From a virus: 64,000 nucleotides of DNA. Below, in pieces: positions 40,749 through 49,561 of this stretch. The stretch is from positions 124,001-188,000 of the IMG/VR virus record IMGVR_UViG_3300035070_002626; one strand, given 5' to 3'. How positions within the stretch are numbered: the first letter of the stretch is position 1; each line of letters starts with the position of its first letter. The notes under the pieces were generated by a model that had not been told where the DNA came from, ran no database searches, and worked only from the letters and a program-made list of their open reading frames with translations. Position numbers and translations under genes: made by a program.

Positions 40749-42628
40749 TAGTTTTGCCCTGGATTATTTTGTGCAAAGTTAGCTTGCGAAAATCTCATAC
40801 GATCCACAAACTTCATTCCTGCCCCTACATATCCTTCATGACCGGGTTCGCCTGCAATGTCGGCTTTTACATCTTGGTCTTGTGCATCCAACTGTCGTAC
40901 CAAGTCATTTTTAAGTTGACTGATATTTAAAAATCCACTGAACAATGCCGCAACTGCGCTTTTATTTTGATTCATCCAGTCAATGATACGAGCTGCCTTG
41001 GTCGGCTGTTTTTGTTCAATCCAGGGACCAAAGTCTTTGATCATGTTTTTATAATTGCCGCTGCGCACTTTACTGTTGATATATTGCTTTATTAATGCTG
41101 GTGTGTTTGTTATCTTTCTGCTGCGCAGCTCACCTGGGGCAAAAAATGCATCAATTTCGGGTGCATAGTTGTTGTAAATATTTTCCACTTGTGCAATTAA
41201 ATCTGCATTTAATTCAATTTTACTACCAGTGTCTTTCATAGTTGGGTCGAGTATGAGAACACCCGGTGCTTTGTTTAATACTGCACTGGTAATAGGAGTT
41301 GCAGGACCGCCAGGGCCGTCAATTGATGTGTGTACTGCAACACCTGCTTCACTATTACCAACTGCCTTTCCAATTGGTGTGTTTGCACCAACACGATATG
41401 TAACAGTGTTAGGAGTAAAAACATACATACCATCTTCCAGTGGAGGAGTATCGCTGTACAACAAATCACCTTGCACATATCCGCGGAAGTCTTTGGGCAC
41501 TGTGCGACTTAGCAACGGAAACAATTTAGCATACACTGCAATTAGATCTGTTCTATCACCTTTGCGCATACTCATAATACGTTCAATATCTTTTGGAGAC
41601 TTGGCTAGGCCGTTGTAGCCTTTTGCAAGGAACCCTGACTTATCAGTAAGCACAAAGTCTCCTGTGCTGTCTCTACCAAATATAACTGCTGGCTTACCGT
41701 CCCATTTAATAGTGTTTGTTTTAGCAGGTTCTGCGGCAGCACGTTTGAGACCTGCAAGTGCTTGTGTAAGACCTTTACTACCGTAATCAAAGATTAAGTC
41801 TTCAGGGTGTTCAATTCGCACACCTTCGGTTAGTTTGTAAGGTGTGTATGGATTTTCAGTGATGACTTCCATGCCCTGATATACAATTCTATCACGCAAC
41901 CGTGCAAGCCAAGCAGTTCCAGATTCGTTTACTTCTTCAAAAGTAAACCCTTCTCGTTCAGCGTAGCCGCGGAAATCATCTAGTTTAGCATCACGTTGCT
42001 TGTCTGATTTAAGTTGAGCCATAATAGATTCTACACTAGCTAGGTCATCTCTGTTTGCATTTTTATTTAATAACAGTGTGGCAATTTTATCTGGGTCATC
42101 AGTTATAAATGCATTGTCTTCCCTGCGGTACAATCCCGAATTTTGATTAAGTTTAAGCCCTGCCGCTTTTGCAATACTATTAATGAGTACATTTCGTGTT
42201 GCACCCTTGTATTCACTGTTGGGATCACTGCGCAGTATAAACTTGCTAAACGCTGGCTTTTGCACAAACATAAAGTCAGTTTGCACATATCCGCGGTCTT
42301 CTCGTCCTGTGATAGGTGTTTTAAAATGCACACTAATGCCGCTTTTCTTTGTCCACTCTATTGGATCAAAACCGTGACTGGTTGCCCATTGTGTTAACCT
42401 GTTACTGAGTTCTTCTTTGCTCATAACTGTGCTGTCAACTGCAAGGTCTAAATCACCAGACGTTGGTTTTTGTCCTGTGCTTCCCAGCATGTTGTCCATG
42501 AGGGGCAGGCCAGTTAGTTGTTCAAGCCAGGCCACAGTTGACTTAACATCAGTTTGGTTAATGCGCTGTGTAGCACTTGCACCATCAGAATCTTTAAAAA
42601 CGTTGCCGCCTTCTTTGAGAAGTTTCAT
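40748..42628 (-). CDS. Nucleotidyltransferase-like multidomain protein
   Basis: A 626-residue protein with an N-terminal pol-beta-type nucleotidyltransferase motif: GS at 49-50 followed by SGDLDLAVD at 57-65 (Asp59, Asp61). A further candidate acidic residue lies downstream (VQTDFMFV). The middle (about 235-460, EHPEDLIFDYGSKGL, TIKWDGKPAVIFGR) looks like a ligase or nucleotidyltransferase with a Lys motif (KWDGKP resembles K-x-D-G of ATP ligases). It may be an AMP- or nucleotide-transferring enzyme. It lies among virion genes. The exact activity is unknown. Confidence 0.65.
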   Translation of the reverse strand: MKLLKEGGNVFKDSDGASATQRINQTDVKSTVAWLEQLTGLPLMDNMLGSTGQKPTSGDLDLAVDSTVMSKEELSNRLTQWATSHGFDPIEWTKKSGISVHFKTPITGREDRGYVQTDFMFVQKPAFSKFILRSDPNSEYKGATRNVLINSIAKAAGLKLNQNSGLYRREDNAFITDDPDKIATLLLNKNANRDDLASVESIMAQLKSDKQRDAKLDDFRGYAEREGFTFEEVNESGTAWLARLRDRIVYQGMEVITENPYTPYKLTEGVRIEHPEDLIFDYGSKGLTQALAGLKRAAAEPAKTNTIKWDGKPAVIFGRDSTGDFVLTDKSGFLAKGYNGLAKSPKDIERIMSMRKGDRTDLIAVYAKLFPLLSRTVPKDFRGYVQGDLLYSDTPPLEDGMYVFTPNTVTYRVGANTPIGKAVGNSEAGVAVHTSIDGPGGPATPITSAVLNKAPGVLILDPTMKDTGSKIELNADLIAQVENIYNNYAPEIDAFFAPGELRSRKITNTPALIKQYINSKVRSGNYKNMIKDFGPWIEQKQPTKAARIIDWMNQNKSAVAALFSGFLNISQLKNDLVRQLDAQDQDVKADIAGEPGHEGYVGAGMKFVDRMRFSQANFAQNNPGQN

Positions 42629-42637
42629 GCTTTTACC

Positions 42638-43180
42638 TTATTTGTTTTTTTCAGCCGCAGCAACTTTTGCTGCCAGTGCCGGATATCTCGGATCGGTTGG
42701 TAGTATTCCACCAATTGCAGGAAGCTTGGATTGCTTGGTTGCTTTGGCTTTTTGTCCCGGTACCGGTGTCGGGGCAACTGGTGTTGACTTTGCAATTCCT
42801 GTAGCAATGCTGCTAGGGCGTTTTTTCTTTTGTCTAGCAATGCTTTTTGCAATAGCAGCTTTTTCAACTTTTTCTTGGCGTGCTTTTTCTAACTTTTCTG
42901 GGTCCATGCCTTGTTTTTTCATTAGCTGCGATTTACGTGCTGCCTGTTCTATTTCTTTTTGGTTAGCATCCCATGTTGCTTGAGGATCAGCTGCTGATTT
43001 CTTTACACTAGGCTTAGATGGATCATAGTCTTGTATTTTTTTGCCAAGATTACTAAGTTTATCTAAACCTGTAGCAACACCAGAAACAGCTTTCCCGGCT
43101 TTTTTAAAAAATTCAATTTCAGATACTTTTTCAAGTTCTGCTAATAGATTTTCTTGTATTAGTTGTGCTTTACTTTTCAT
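42638..43180 (-). CDS. Lys/Ala-rich helical protein, putative assembly protein
   Basis: A 180-residue, very Lys/Ala/Pro-rich protein (MKSKAQLIQENLLAELEKVSE...). A helical charged middle (KLEKARQEKVEKAAIAKSIARQKKK) and a Pro-rich linker are followed by TDPRYPALAAKVAAAEKNK. The composition suggests a scaffold, an internal DNA-binding head protein or a tail chaperone. It lies 9 bp upstream of the nucleotidyltransferase gene. Confidence 0.55.
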   Translation of the reverse strand: MKSKAQLIQENLLAELEKVSEIEFFKKAGKAVSGVATGLDKLSNLGKKIQDYDPSKPSVKKSAADPQATWDANQKEIEQAARKSQLMKKQGMDPEKLEKARQEKVEKAAIAKSIARQKKKRPSSIATGIAKSTPVAPTPVPGQKAKATKQSKLPAIGGILPTDPRYPALAAKVAAAEKNK

Positions 43181-43430
43181 TTGTACGCCTTACCGATCTA
43201 GAAAACTTGCCAGGATCTCGTGCTCGGATGGCATTTAACAATTTGCGTTGTAAATTTTCAGCTTGCTCAGCAGTGTATAATTCTTCAATTTGTTCCATCA
43301 GGCGCACTGCGCTAGCAATAACATTACTAGCACGACTCTCGACAACATATTCACGTTCTTCGAGTTGTTTATAACGCTCATTGTAAATGCCATCTAGCTC
43401 TTCAAAGATGCTGCGAGTCTTTTTTTGCAT
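43170..43430 (-). CDS. Small helical charged protein (86 aa)
   Basis: An almost fully helical, charged protein (MQKKTRSIFEELDGIYNERYKQLEE...). It overlaps the next gene by 11 nt and is first after a late motif. It is similar in size and composition to conserved unknowns of marine T4-like phages. Confidence 0.6.
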   Translation of the reverse strand: MQKKTRSIFEELDGIYNERYKQLEEREYVVESRASNVIASAVRLMEQIEELYTAEQAENLQRKLLNAIRARDPGKFSRSVRRTNEK

Positions 43431-43451
43431 GACTTTGTTTGTCCTTTTTAG

Positions 43452-43459
43452 TATTTATG
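43452..43459 (-). promoter_or_regulatory. Late promoter CATAAATA
   Basis: CATAAATAC lies 22 nt before the ATG at 43430, with an AAAAGGAC site between. Confidence 0.6.
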
Positions 43460-44045
43460 TATATTTAAAAAGTTGTTGGTTTTCTGTTTCCCAGACTGCT
43501 TCGCTAAACCTTTTTAGTGTCCACATATTTTTTTCATACAGGTAACTGTTTTTTTCTTTCCAGATTTCCCATTGAGCATTATTTGTATCAAATAATTCGT
43601 GATCGCCTTCGATTAAATCAATTAATTCTATACTTTTGCACCCTGAGCGGGCTTTAATTATTTTTGGTATAGCATATGTTTTTGCTAATTCTCTTATTTT
43701 ATCTATCGATTCTGGTGTAGTATCTTCCGTCCAATTTGGATGTAGAAACTTATAACATCTTAAAAATATTATATACCGACTGTAGATGTTCTCTGTAGTA
43801 ATGATTAATTTTTCGTCAAAAAGATCAAGTGGCACGTCTTCGATGTGTGTATGATACCAAACGCCTGGTTTGGTTGTACGGTAGCCTTCGTGAAAAAGTT
43901 CAATGGTTTTAAGGTCTTGGTGCTCATAACTATCTACACTGCCGTCCAGTCTGGGGTTCCATTTGATTTGCTGATTGTTTAAAATAGTAGTAACAATTCC
44001 GCCGCATGCAAAATCAGTGGCTATTAAAATATTTGGTAATTTCAT
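43455..44045 (-). CDS. Hypothetical protein following a radical SAM gene (196 aa)
   Basis: A soluble protein starting MKLPNILIATDFACGGIVTTILN. It overlaps the radical SAM gene by 32 nt, indicating tight coupling. The Asp-Phe-Ala-Cys-Gly-Gly start looks like a nucleotide- or phosphate-binding loop but fits no family I know. It could be a partner or substrate-binding protein of the radical SAM enzyme. Confidence 0.6.
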   Translation of the reverse strand: MKLPNILIATDFACGGIVTTILNNQQIKWNPRLDGSVDSYEHQDLKTIELFHEGYRTTKPGVWYHTHIEDVPLDLFDEKLIITTENIYSRYIIFLRCYKFLHPNWTEDTTPESIDKIRELAKTYAIPKIIKARSGCKSIELIDLIEGDHELFDTNNAQWEIWKEKNSYLYEKNMWTLKRFSEAVWETENQQLFKYT

Positions 44046-45090
44046 GGAAGGTTGTATCCCATTGCAGATTTCGCCATTTGTCTAATGTGTTTGCCCAATT
44101 AATTGCTGATTCGTGCTCAGTATACGGATACTGACTTAACATGATGGATATTTCATGCTCACTTCCGTACCTTTCTTTTATCTTTTTTCGCAGTGCAGTT
44201 GGTGTTTTTTCAATTCCTATAGTACCGTGGCACGGGTGTATATTAAAATCACTAGGATCACCAAATCTATTTGTCGGCATTGTATCCCTGTGCCACTCTT
44301 TTATTTTATCATAGTAAAAGACGTTGAAAGGATTTAACGTATGTTCTATGCCAAACATAACATTTCCCGGACATTCCGCTACGGCTTTACTAACCAGCTT
44401 TTCAACTGTTGAAAATTTTGCTGGCCAACGCAAATATTCAAATTGTTTGCCTACTCCGTCGATACTACCAATCCATTTAACTAATTTAAAACGTTGCCAC
44501 TGTGCTAGTGTTTTATCCGAAGGATACAATGTGTAATTGCTGGTATACTGTATTGTGATGTCTTGTGGGTTGTTAACAAGTTCTAGTATTCGTAAATGAG
44601 TATTATTCATTAATGGTTCGCCGCCACCAAACTTGATATACCTAAGGTTTGTAGTATCCAGTGTTTCGAACCAACTTACTAGTTTGTCGTCGGTGTTTGT
44701 GCCTTTTCGATCCAACACTTTAATGTTCTCTACGCCATTTCGAACGTTTTCGTCTTGCCAGAAACTGCTACTATTGCTATCACAACTAGCACAAGCAAGA
44801 TTGCATTGCTTGGTAACTGCGATAGTGAGCATCTGCAACCCATCATTGTCTGTCATTAAATCAAAACCAGCTTGCCTGTAGCTGATTTGTTTTTGTTGTT
44901 CTTGATGTATGCAAAGACTGCAAGTTTTTGTTAAATCACCCGAGTTCCACTTTTCTCTCAACTGAGGCAAGGTTGAAAGATCGTGTACACTCTCATTGTG
45001 CGAGAAATAACAACACGGACTGACAGTAAAATCTCCGCCAAGGTTGTTGATTGCAAGTGCACTGCTCAGATGTCTACAAAATTGGGTCAT
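44014..45090 (-). CDS. Radical SAM enzyme with N-terminal cysteine motif
   Basis: The 358-residue protein has the radical SAM cluster motif CNLACASC (Cys96, 100, 103), the SAM-binding GGGEPL, and the downstream strands of a partial TIM barrel. The N-terminus carries CCYFSH (26-31) and CSLC (57-60), which could bind an auxiliary cluster, as in twitch/SPASM-type enzymes but at the opposite end. The substrate is unknown. It is the last-but-one gene of the primase-helicase operon. Confidence 0.85.
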   Translation of the reverse strand: MTQFCRHLSSALAINNLGGDFTVSPCCYFSHNESVHDLSTLPQLREKWNSGDLTKTCSLCIHQEQQKQISYRQAGFDLMTDNDGLQMLTIAVTKQCNLACASCDSNSSSFWQDENVRNGVENIKVLDRKGTNTDDKLVSWFETLDTTNLRYIKFGGGEPLMNNTHLRILELVNNPQDITIQYTSNYTLYPSDKTLAQWQRFKLVKWIGSIDGVGKQFEYLRWPAKFSTVEKLVSKAVAECPGNVMFGIEHTLNPFNVFYYDKIKEWHRDTMPTNRFGDPSDFNIHPCHGTIGIEKTPTALRKKIKERYGSEHEISIMLSQYPYTEHESAINWANTLDKWRNLQWDTTFHEITKYFNSH

Positions 45091-46493
45091 CCGTTTTGTT
45101 TAATTCCTGCCAGCATTTGTTTGAGCTTGCTGCTCTGTACATCGGCTACTACCTTGGGAGCATCCTGCGGCATGCTGTCAGTTACATCTTTTTGTACCAT
45201 TTGACTTTTAGCTTTAATGCCTGCTAATATAGTGCTGCCTTGTGTTCCTGCACCTGATGCTGCTTCATCATCATCCAATCCAGTGATCCTCAGACTTTCC
45301 ATGTCAAACTCCAAGTCAATCTTTTGCCCAACACCACTACTGCTTCTAGTTTTCATTGCTTGTATTTGATAGCGCCCACGTTCTTTCATTGCTCTACTTG
45401 TAAAAATACCAAACACATTGTCTGCTGTGTTAATCTTACTAATACCACCCGAAATATGCGAATGATCAAATTCAATTTCCTCAACAGCACTTCTGTTCAA
45501 CTGACTTGCTGTAACAAATAATATGTTTAATTCACGTGCCAAGTTGCGCAGTTCTTCACTTACATACTTGTCTTTCACAAACAAATCATTTGGACTAACT
45601 TTTGCACTCACTGGCATAAGCAAGTCCAGGTAGTCAACCAACATAAAGTCAATATCTTTGCCTTGTTTAATACTAAGTTCTTTTACAAATGCACGAATAT
45701 CGTTAACAGTGCTTTGTGCTGGCATGTATTTAATCTGCAGATTACCTGCTTTTTTGCCTGCCATCTTGACTTTCATTTCAACAGTGTCAATATCTTTAAA
45801 CAACTGTTTGCTGGGTGTTCCAGTTAACATACTATCAAGTCGCATGGCTGTCAAGCCCTCACTAAGCTCCAATGTAATGTAAGTCCCATTGAGCCCAGCT
45901 TCCATCCAATTAACTGCCAAGTTTTGCATAAACAAACTCTTGCCCGATCCTGATCCGCCTGCAAAAATTTGTAGTTCGCCTCTATTAAAGCCGCCATACA
46001 ACAGCTTGTCCAAGTTTTTCCAGCCTGTGCTGTTCTGTCCATTGTTGTCTTTAAGTGCCGACAGCCTGGCTTTGGGATCTTCAAAGTAATTTGTTCCCAA
46101 GTCTTTTGTTAAACTTATCTGCACAGCATCTTTGATTAGTTTTTCAACAGGCGAGTACTCGCCTTTTTCCAACAAGTCTGCACTTTGTAAAATTGCACGT
46201 TCAAGTTCTTGCCTGCGAGTAAAGCTTTCAAACTCGCCTAAAAACCAATCAGTGTGCCCACTGTTGAGATCGGGTATCTCCTGTAAATCAACACCGGTAA
46301 CTGCCTTTACTTGCATACGGTCCGGAAGTGTTTTGTGCTCATTTGCATGGTCATAGATAAACTCAGCAGCTTCACGCAGATCTTTATCAAAATTTTCTTT
46401 GTTGAAAATGTTTTGTACACGCAAGTAACTTTGTGCATCTTGCATTGCCATTTCTAAGAATAATTTTTGTACTTCATATGTATATTCAGTCAT
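45087..46493 (-). CDS. 41: Replicative DnaB-like helicase (T4 gp41)
   Basis: A 468-residue protein. The N-terminal helical domain (1-145) is followed by a RecA-type core. It has Walker A GGSGSGKS (179-186), a Walker B strand ending DFMLVDYLDLL and ASQLNRSAVEE. The ring-forming late motifs SRAMKERGRYQIQAMKTRSSSG complete the core. It unwinds the lagging strand with the primase. The operon order primase-SGNH-SGNH-helicase interposes two hydrolase genes between the normal partners. Confidence 0.93.
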   Translation of the reverse strand: MTEYTYEVQKLFLEMAMQDAQSYLRVQNIFNKENFDKDLREAAEFIYDHANEHKTLPDRMQVKAVTGVDLQEIPDLNSGHTDWFLGEFESFTRRQELERAILQSADLLEKGEYSPVEKLIKDAVQISLTKDLGTNYFEDPKARLSALKDNNGQNSTGWKNLDKLLYGGFNRGELQIFAGGSGSGKSLFMQNLAVNWMEAGLNGTYITLELSEGLTAMRLDSMLTGTPSKQLFKDIDTVEMKVKMAGKKAGNLQIKYMPAQSTVNDIRAFVKELSIKQGKDIDFMLVDYLDLLMPVSAKVSPNDLFVKDKYVSEELRNLARELNILFVTASQLNRSAVEEIEFDHSHISGGISKINTADNVFGIFTSRAMKERGRYQIQAMKTRSSSGVGQKIDLEFDMESLRITGLDDDEAASGAGTQGSTILAGIKAKSQMVQKDVTDSMPQDAPKVVADVQSSKLKQMLAGIKQNG

Positions 46494-47155
46494 ACTTTTA
46501 ATTTATTCCTTATTTGGTCAGCTACGTGTTTATGTGTTAGCGGCCCTGGATGTGATCCGTCCTCGGCTACGTCAAGTTTGTTTTTGTACATGCTATCCCA
46601 AGGATCGATCCACAAATCCCAATCTACCAATTCCATGTTGTTTTGCATTTGTTCAACAAATCTATCATGGTCACTGCTAGCATCCTGCACTAGTTTATTC
46701 ATCCAGTCTATGCTGTCGCTCCAGCTAATCAATCCGTTAACAAACAACAGTTTTACATTGTGACTGCTTGCTTGATCTTGTAATATACGGCAAAAGTCTA
46801 TTAGTTGCATTATATTACCATAATCGTGATTGAGCAACTGATATTGGACAATAAACTTGTCATTAGTTGATATTGCATCTTGAGTCGATCCAAAATAGAT
46901 ACCTCGGTCTGGTGCTGGGTAAACCCAATGCCGATGGACAGAACTCCATTGTACAATATATATATCAGCTAAGTTGTCAACAATTGCTTTGCTTGTGTGT
47001 AAAAATATTTTCAAGTTACTTGCGCCACCGCTAGCATCATTGATATGATCAGTTGCAATCAAGTTAGGATATATTCTAGCATCGGCTTTTTCGTTTGTAA
47101 AGCCAGCACCTTGGGTGATACTACATCCATTAAAATAGAACTTCATACTAGCCAT
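46490..47155 (-). CDS. SGNH-type hydrolase
   Basis: The 221-residue protein has block I GCSITQG (Ser near residue 12), an internal NG segment and the C-terminal SHPGPLTH block, with Asp and His in DGSHPG. It lacks a signal peptide. SGNH enzymes de-esterify acyl groups from glycans, lipids or proteins. It overlaps the helicase gene by 4 nt. The substrate is unknown. Confidence 0.65.
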   Translation of the reverse strand: MASMKFYFNGCSITQGAGFTNEKADARIYPNLIATDHINDASGGASNLKIFLHTSKAIVDNLADIYIVQWSSVHRHWVYPAPDRGIYFGSTQDAISTNDKFIVQYQLLNHDYGNIMQLIDFCRILQDQASSHNVKLLFVNGLISWSDSIDWMNKLVQDASSDHDRFVEQMQNNMELVDWDLWIDPWDSMYKNKLDVAEDGSHPGPLTHKHVADQIRNKLKV

Positions 47156-47838
47156 CCTAGTTTTTGCATTGTAGGTTTTGCTGTAATATTAAAATAATGC
47201 TTGTTGCCAGCAGCACCATGATGCCCAAACCAGCCATATGTATCATAATCTACTGGTTCATTTATATGTAAGTTTACACTGTAGTATGTGTTTTTGCAAG
47301 TCTGAAATTGCGGTTTTTTTGTCTTTTTGATCAGAGTTTTTATTGTAGGCCAACTTGACTTTTCCATAAAAGGAGTAGACATAACACAAAACATAACTTT
47401 ATCTAATAGAACATCCAATAACAATAATTCTTTTAACGCAGTAGCTTCGGCCCAACTATTGTCCCATCTGTCGATATTTTCTTTTTCAGTTTGGTGCGTT
47501 GGTATTTGCAACAAGCCTGTGTGACACAACTCGGGCTGTGTGTACTGTTGTTGCATAGCATGATTGTAAACTGTATAATGCTGCATCTTACCGGCTTCTC
47601 CTGCAAAGTGTGTAATTCGTCCCATTGGTGGCACTGCAACAATAATAAAATCATCACGGCTGATATCAGTATGTAGAATTGTATGAGAAATACTTTCAAT
47701 GTTATTTCCGGGCCAACTATGGTTGTGTATTTCATCAACTGGCAACAACCCTGCGCAAAGAGCCCACCAACTATCTTGTGGATCAACACAAAAGTTGGGT
47801 GTAGTGTAGCTGTCACCAAACACATAAAGCTTACTCAT
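47143..47838 (-). CDS. SGNH-like hydrolase 2
   Basis: The 231-residue protein has a clear nucleophile block VFGDSYTTP (Ser10) and HSWPGNNIESI, which fits the Gly/Asn oxyanion region. The C-terminus (GWFGHHGAAGNKHYF) contains histidines where the Asp/His block should be, but DxxH is not obvious. It may be a divergent or inactive member. It overlaps the primase end by 8 nt. Confidence 0.6.
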   Translation of the reverse strand: MSKLYVFGDSYTTPNFCVDPQDSWWALCAGLLPVDEIHNHSWPGNNIESISHTILHTDISRDDFIIVAVPPMGRITHFAGEAGKMQHYTVYNHAMQQQYTQPELCHTGLLQIPTHQTEKENIDRWDNSWAEATALKELLLLDVLLDKVMFCVMSTPFMEKSSWPTIKTLIKKTKKPQFQTCKNTYYSVNLHINEPVDYDTYGWFGHHGAAGNKHYFNITAKPTMQKLGWLV

Positions 47839-48808
47839 TTAGTTTCCTTTGCAGTCTTTTCTTAAACATTTCAATTTTAATCTTGCTCGATTCGGCATGT
47901 TTGTGTATTTGTAGTAGTGTATTTACTACTCCATATTTCACAACTGCATCATTTACGTCTTTAACATCATCTGGCCATTCGGGTATGCTTACTTCAAACT
48001 TGTATTCAACTGCTGCGTCTATAATACTTAATCCTGCTTTGTCTTGGTCAGGAACAACAATGATCCTACGCTTCAGCTGTTTTAGTAATTGTGCTTGCTG
48101 TGGGCTAATAGTATCATGCATGACTGCCAAGCCACTAATGCTTAATGCATCAAAAATCCCTTCAGTGACAATTGCACTAGTCCAGTCTGCTTTTTGCAAG
48201 TCATACCCAAACACATACCCGGGTTGCTGGCTGTTAATAAACTTAGGTGTACGATTGTCCAAGTACCTCGAAGTATGTCCAACGATTCTATTTTTGTATG
48301 TGTATGGAACCACTATCCTATCTCGTATTCCACGTTTCTTGTCAACTAAAAACGGGTATTCTAACACTATTCTCCGACTTGCTAGATAGTCTGAATATCG
48401 TTGATGATCTGCATTGCCGGGATCAATTACTTCAACACCGTCCGGTACTTCAGTTTCATTGAACGCCACGTCTACATGGCGTATTTGATTGCGCTCTGCT
48501 GTTAAGTCTAGCAGACTCTTGCGTTTAAGACTTTCTAAATTAAGACGTTCAACATCAACACTGTCCACACCAAGCCATTCTAGAAAGCGTCTAGCTTTAT
48601 AACTCACCGGCCTACCTGGAGTAAAGCTAGCAGTAAATCCGCAATTAAAGCAATGATAACTCCATTCATCGTCCTGTTGCCGTAGCCCGCCACGACTTCG
48701 TCGATCCGTTGATTCACCGTTGTGAATGCAACACGGAGCATTAAAACTAATCCATCCAGAACTAGTTACTTTATGCTTTGTAGGCAGATAGCTGAGTATG
48801 TCTAACAT
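47831..48808 (-). CDS. 61: DNA primase (T4 gp61-like)
   Basis: The 325-residue protein has an N-terminal zinc ribbon (Cys26/27, His29, Cys53, Cys56). A TOPRIM core shows the catalytic glutamate in VTEGIFDALS and the metal motif VPDQDKAG. It makes RNA primers for lagging-strand synthesis with the DnaB-like helicase in the same operon. The ATG is preceded by a promoter with almost no leader and no Shine-Dalgarno. Confidence 0.93.
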   Translation of the reverse strand: MLDILSYLPTKHKVTSSGWISFNAPCCIHNGESTDRRSRGGLRQQDDEWSYHCFNCGFTASFTPGRPVSYKARRFLEWLGVDSVDVERLNLESLKRKSLLDLTAERNQIRHVDVAFNETEVPDGVEVIDPGNADHQRYSDYLASRRIVLEYPFLVDKKRGIRDRIVVPYTYKNRIVGHTSRYLDNRTPKFINSQQPGYVFGYDLQKADWTSAIVTEGIFDALSISGLAVMHDTISPQQAQLLKQLKRRIIVVPDQDKAGLSIIDAAVEYKFEVSIPEWPDDVKDVNDAVVKYGVVNTLLQIHKHAESSKIKIEMFKKRLQRKLNE

Positions 48809-49551
48809 TATGCTATTATATTAGCATACTTTATGTGTTCGATCAAGTGTTTTGATATAATTTCATGCCCTTTTTCATTCGGGTGCCCTTTTGCAGCAAA
48901 AAGTCCAACTGATAATTCTTTCTGTTTAGATTGAAGGATCCCCCGCCAATTCATTCCAGGATAAAGTAACGTAGATGATTGTGTTTTCCAATTATTTTCC
49001 AGCACACTAAACTGTAATAATTTTGCACCAGATTTGTTAGCAAAATGATCAAACAAATTAATTGTTTGACGAAAATTGTATTCGCTCCAGCTTCGATGAT
49101 AGCTCATTCCTAGCCATAATTTTTGTAGCTTAAACCAGTTATCATCAATATCAGGATTGGGTTGTGTTAACCAAGTTCCGTGCATGTGACGATTCCATGG
49201 AGGATCTTTACTGCTCACTTCGTGCAACGGATTAAACCAACTTTGTCTGCTACTATCAGTTAATCCTACTAGCCACAACGAATCCTGTAGATCTTGGTTG
49301 TTATTATTTAACAACCAATCCACTGTCCAACGCATGCTTTCGAGGCTGCTACCAGGAAATGCTAGGTTTTCTAATTTAACACCGTAATGATTAGCAACAA
49401 GCCCGGCGTAACAATGATCTAACCGATATTTTGTATTTTCAGTATAATGATCAAGTATTCCTTTATCTGGATGTGCACTGAATTGCGGATCCAATAGTTC
49501 GTCACCATAAGTCCAGCTATCGCCAAATGCTATAATTCGTTTAATAGCCAT
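48808..49551 (-). CDS. SGNH hydrolase 3
   Basis: The 247-residue protein has FGDSWTYGDEL (Ser12), a FPGSSLESM oxyanion block (Gly), a conserved Asn segment (WLVGLTDSS), and GHPNEKGHEII carrying the catalytic His. It is the most complete SGNH enzyme of the three here. It shares a TAATG overlap with the primase gene. The deacylation substrate is unknown. Confidence 0.75.
   Translation of the reverse strand: MAIKRIIAFGDSWTYGDELLDPQFSAHPDKGILDHYTENTKYRLDHCYAGLVANHYGVKLENLAFPGSSLESMRWTVDWLLNNNNQDLQDSLWLVGLTDSSRQSWFNPLHEVSSKDPPWNRHMHGTWLTQPNPDIDDNWFKLQKLWLGMSYHRSWSEYNFRQTINLFDHFANKSGAKLLQFSVLENNWKTQSSTLLYPGMNWRGILQSKQKELSVGLFAAKGHPNEKGHEIISKHLIEHIKYANIIA
48818..48846 (-). promoter_or_regulatory. 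Early promoter of the primase gene with palindrome
   Basis: TTGATC (48846-48841), 17-bp spacer ending TATGC, TAATAT (48823-48818). A perfect 7-bp palindrome TATGCTA/TAGCATA (48809-48828) covers the -10 and the start codon region. Confidence 0.6.
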
Positions 49552-49561
49552 GTAGTACCTT

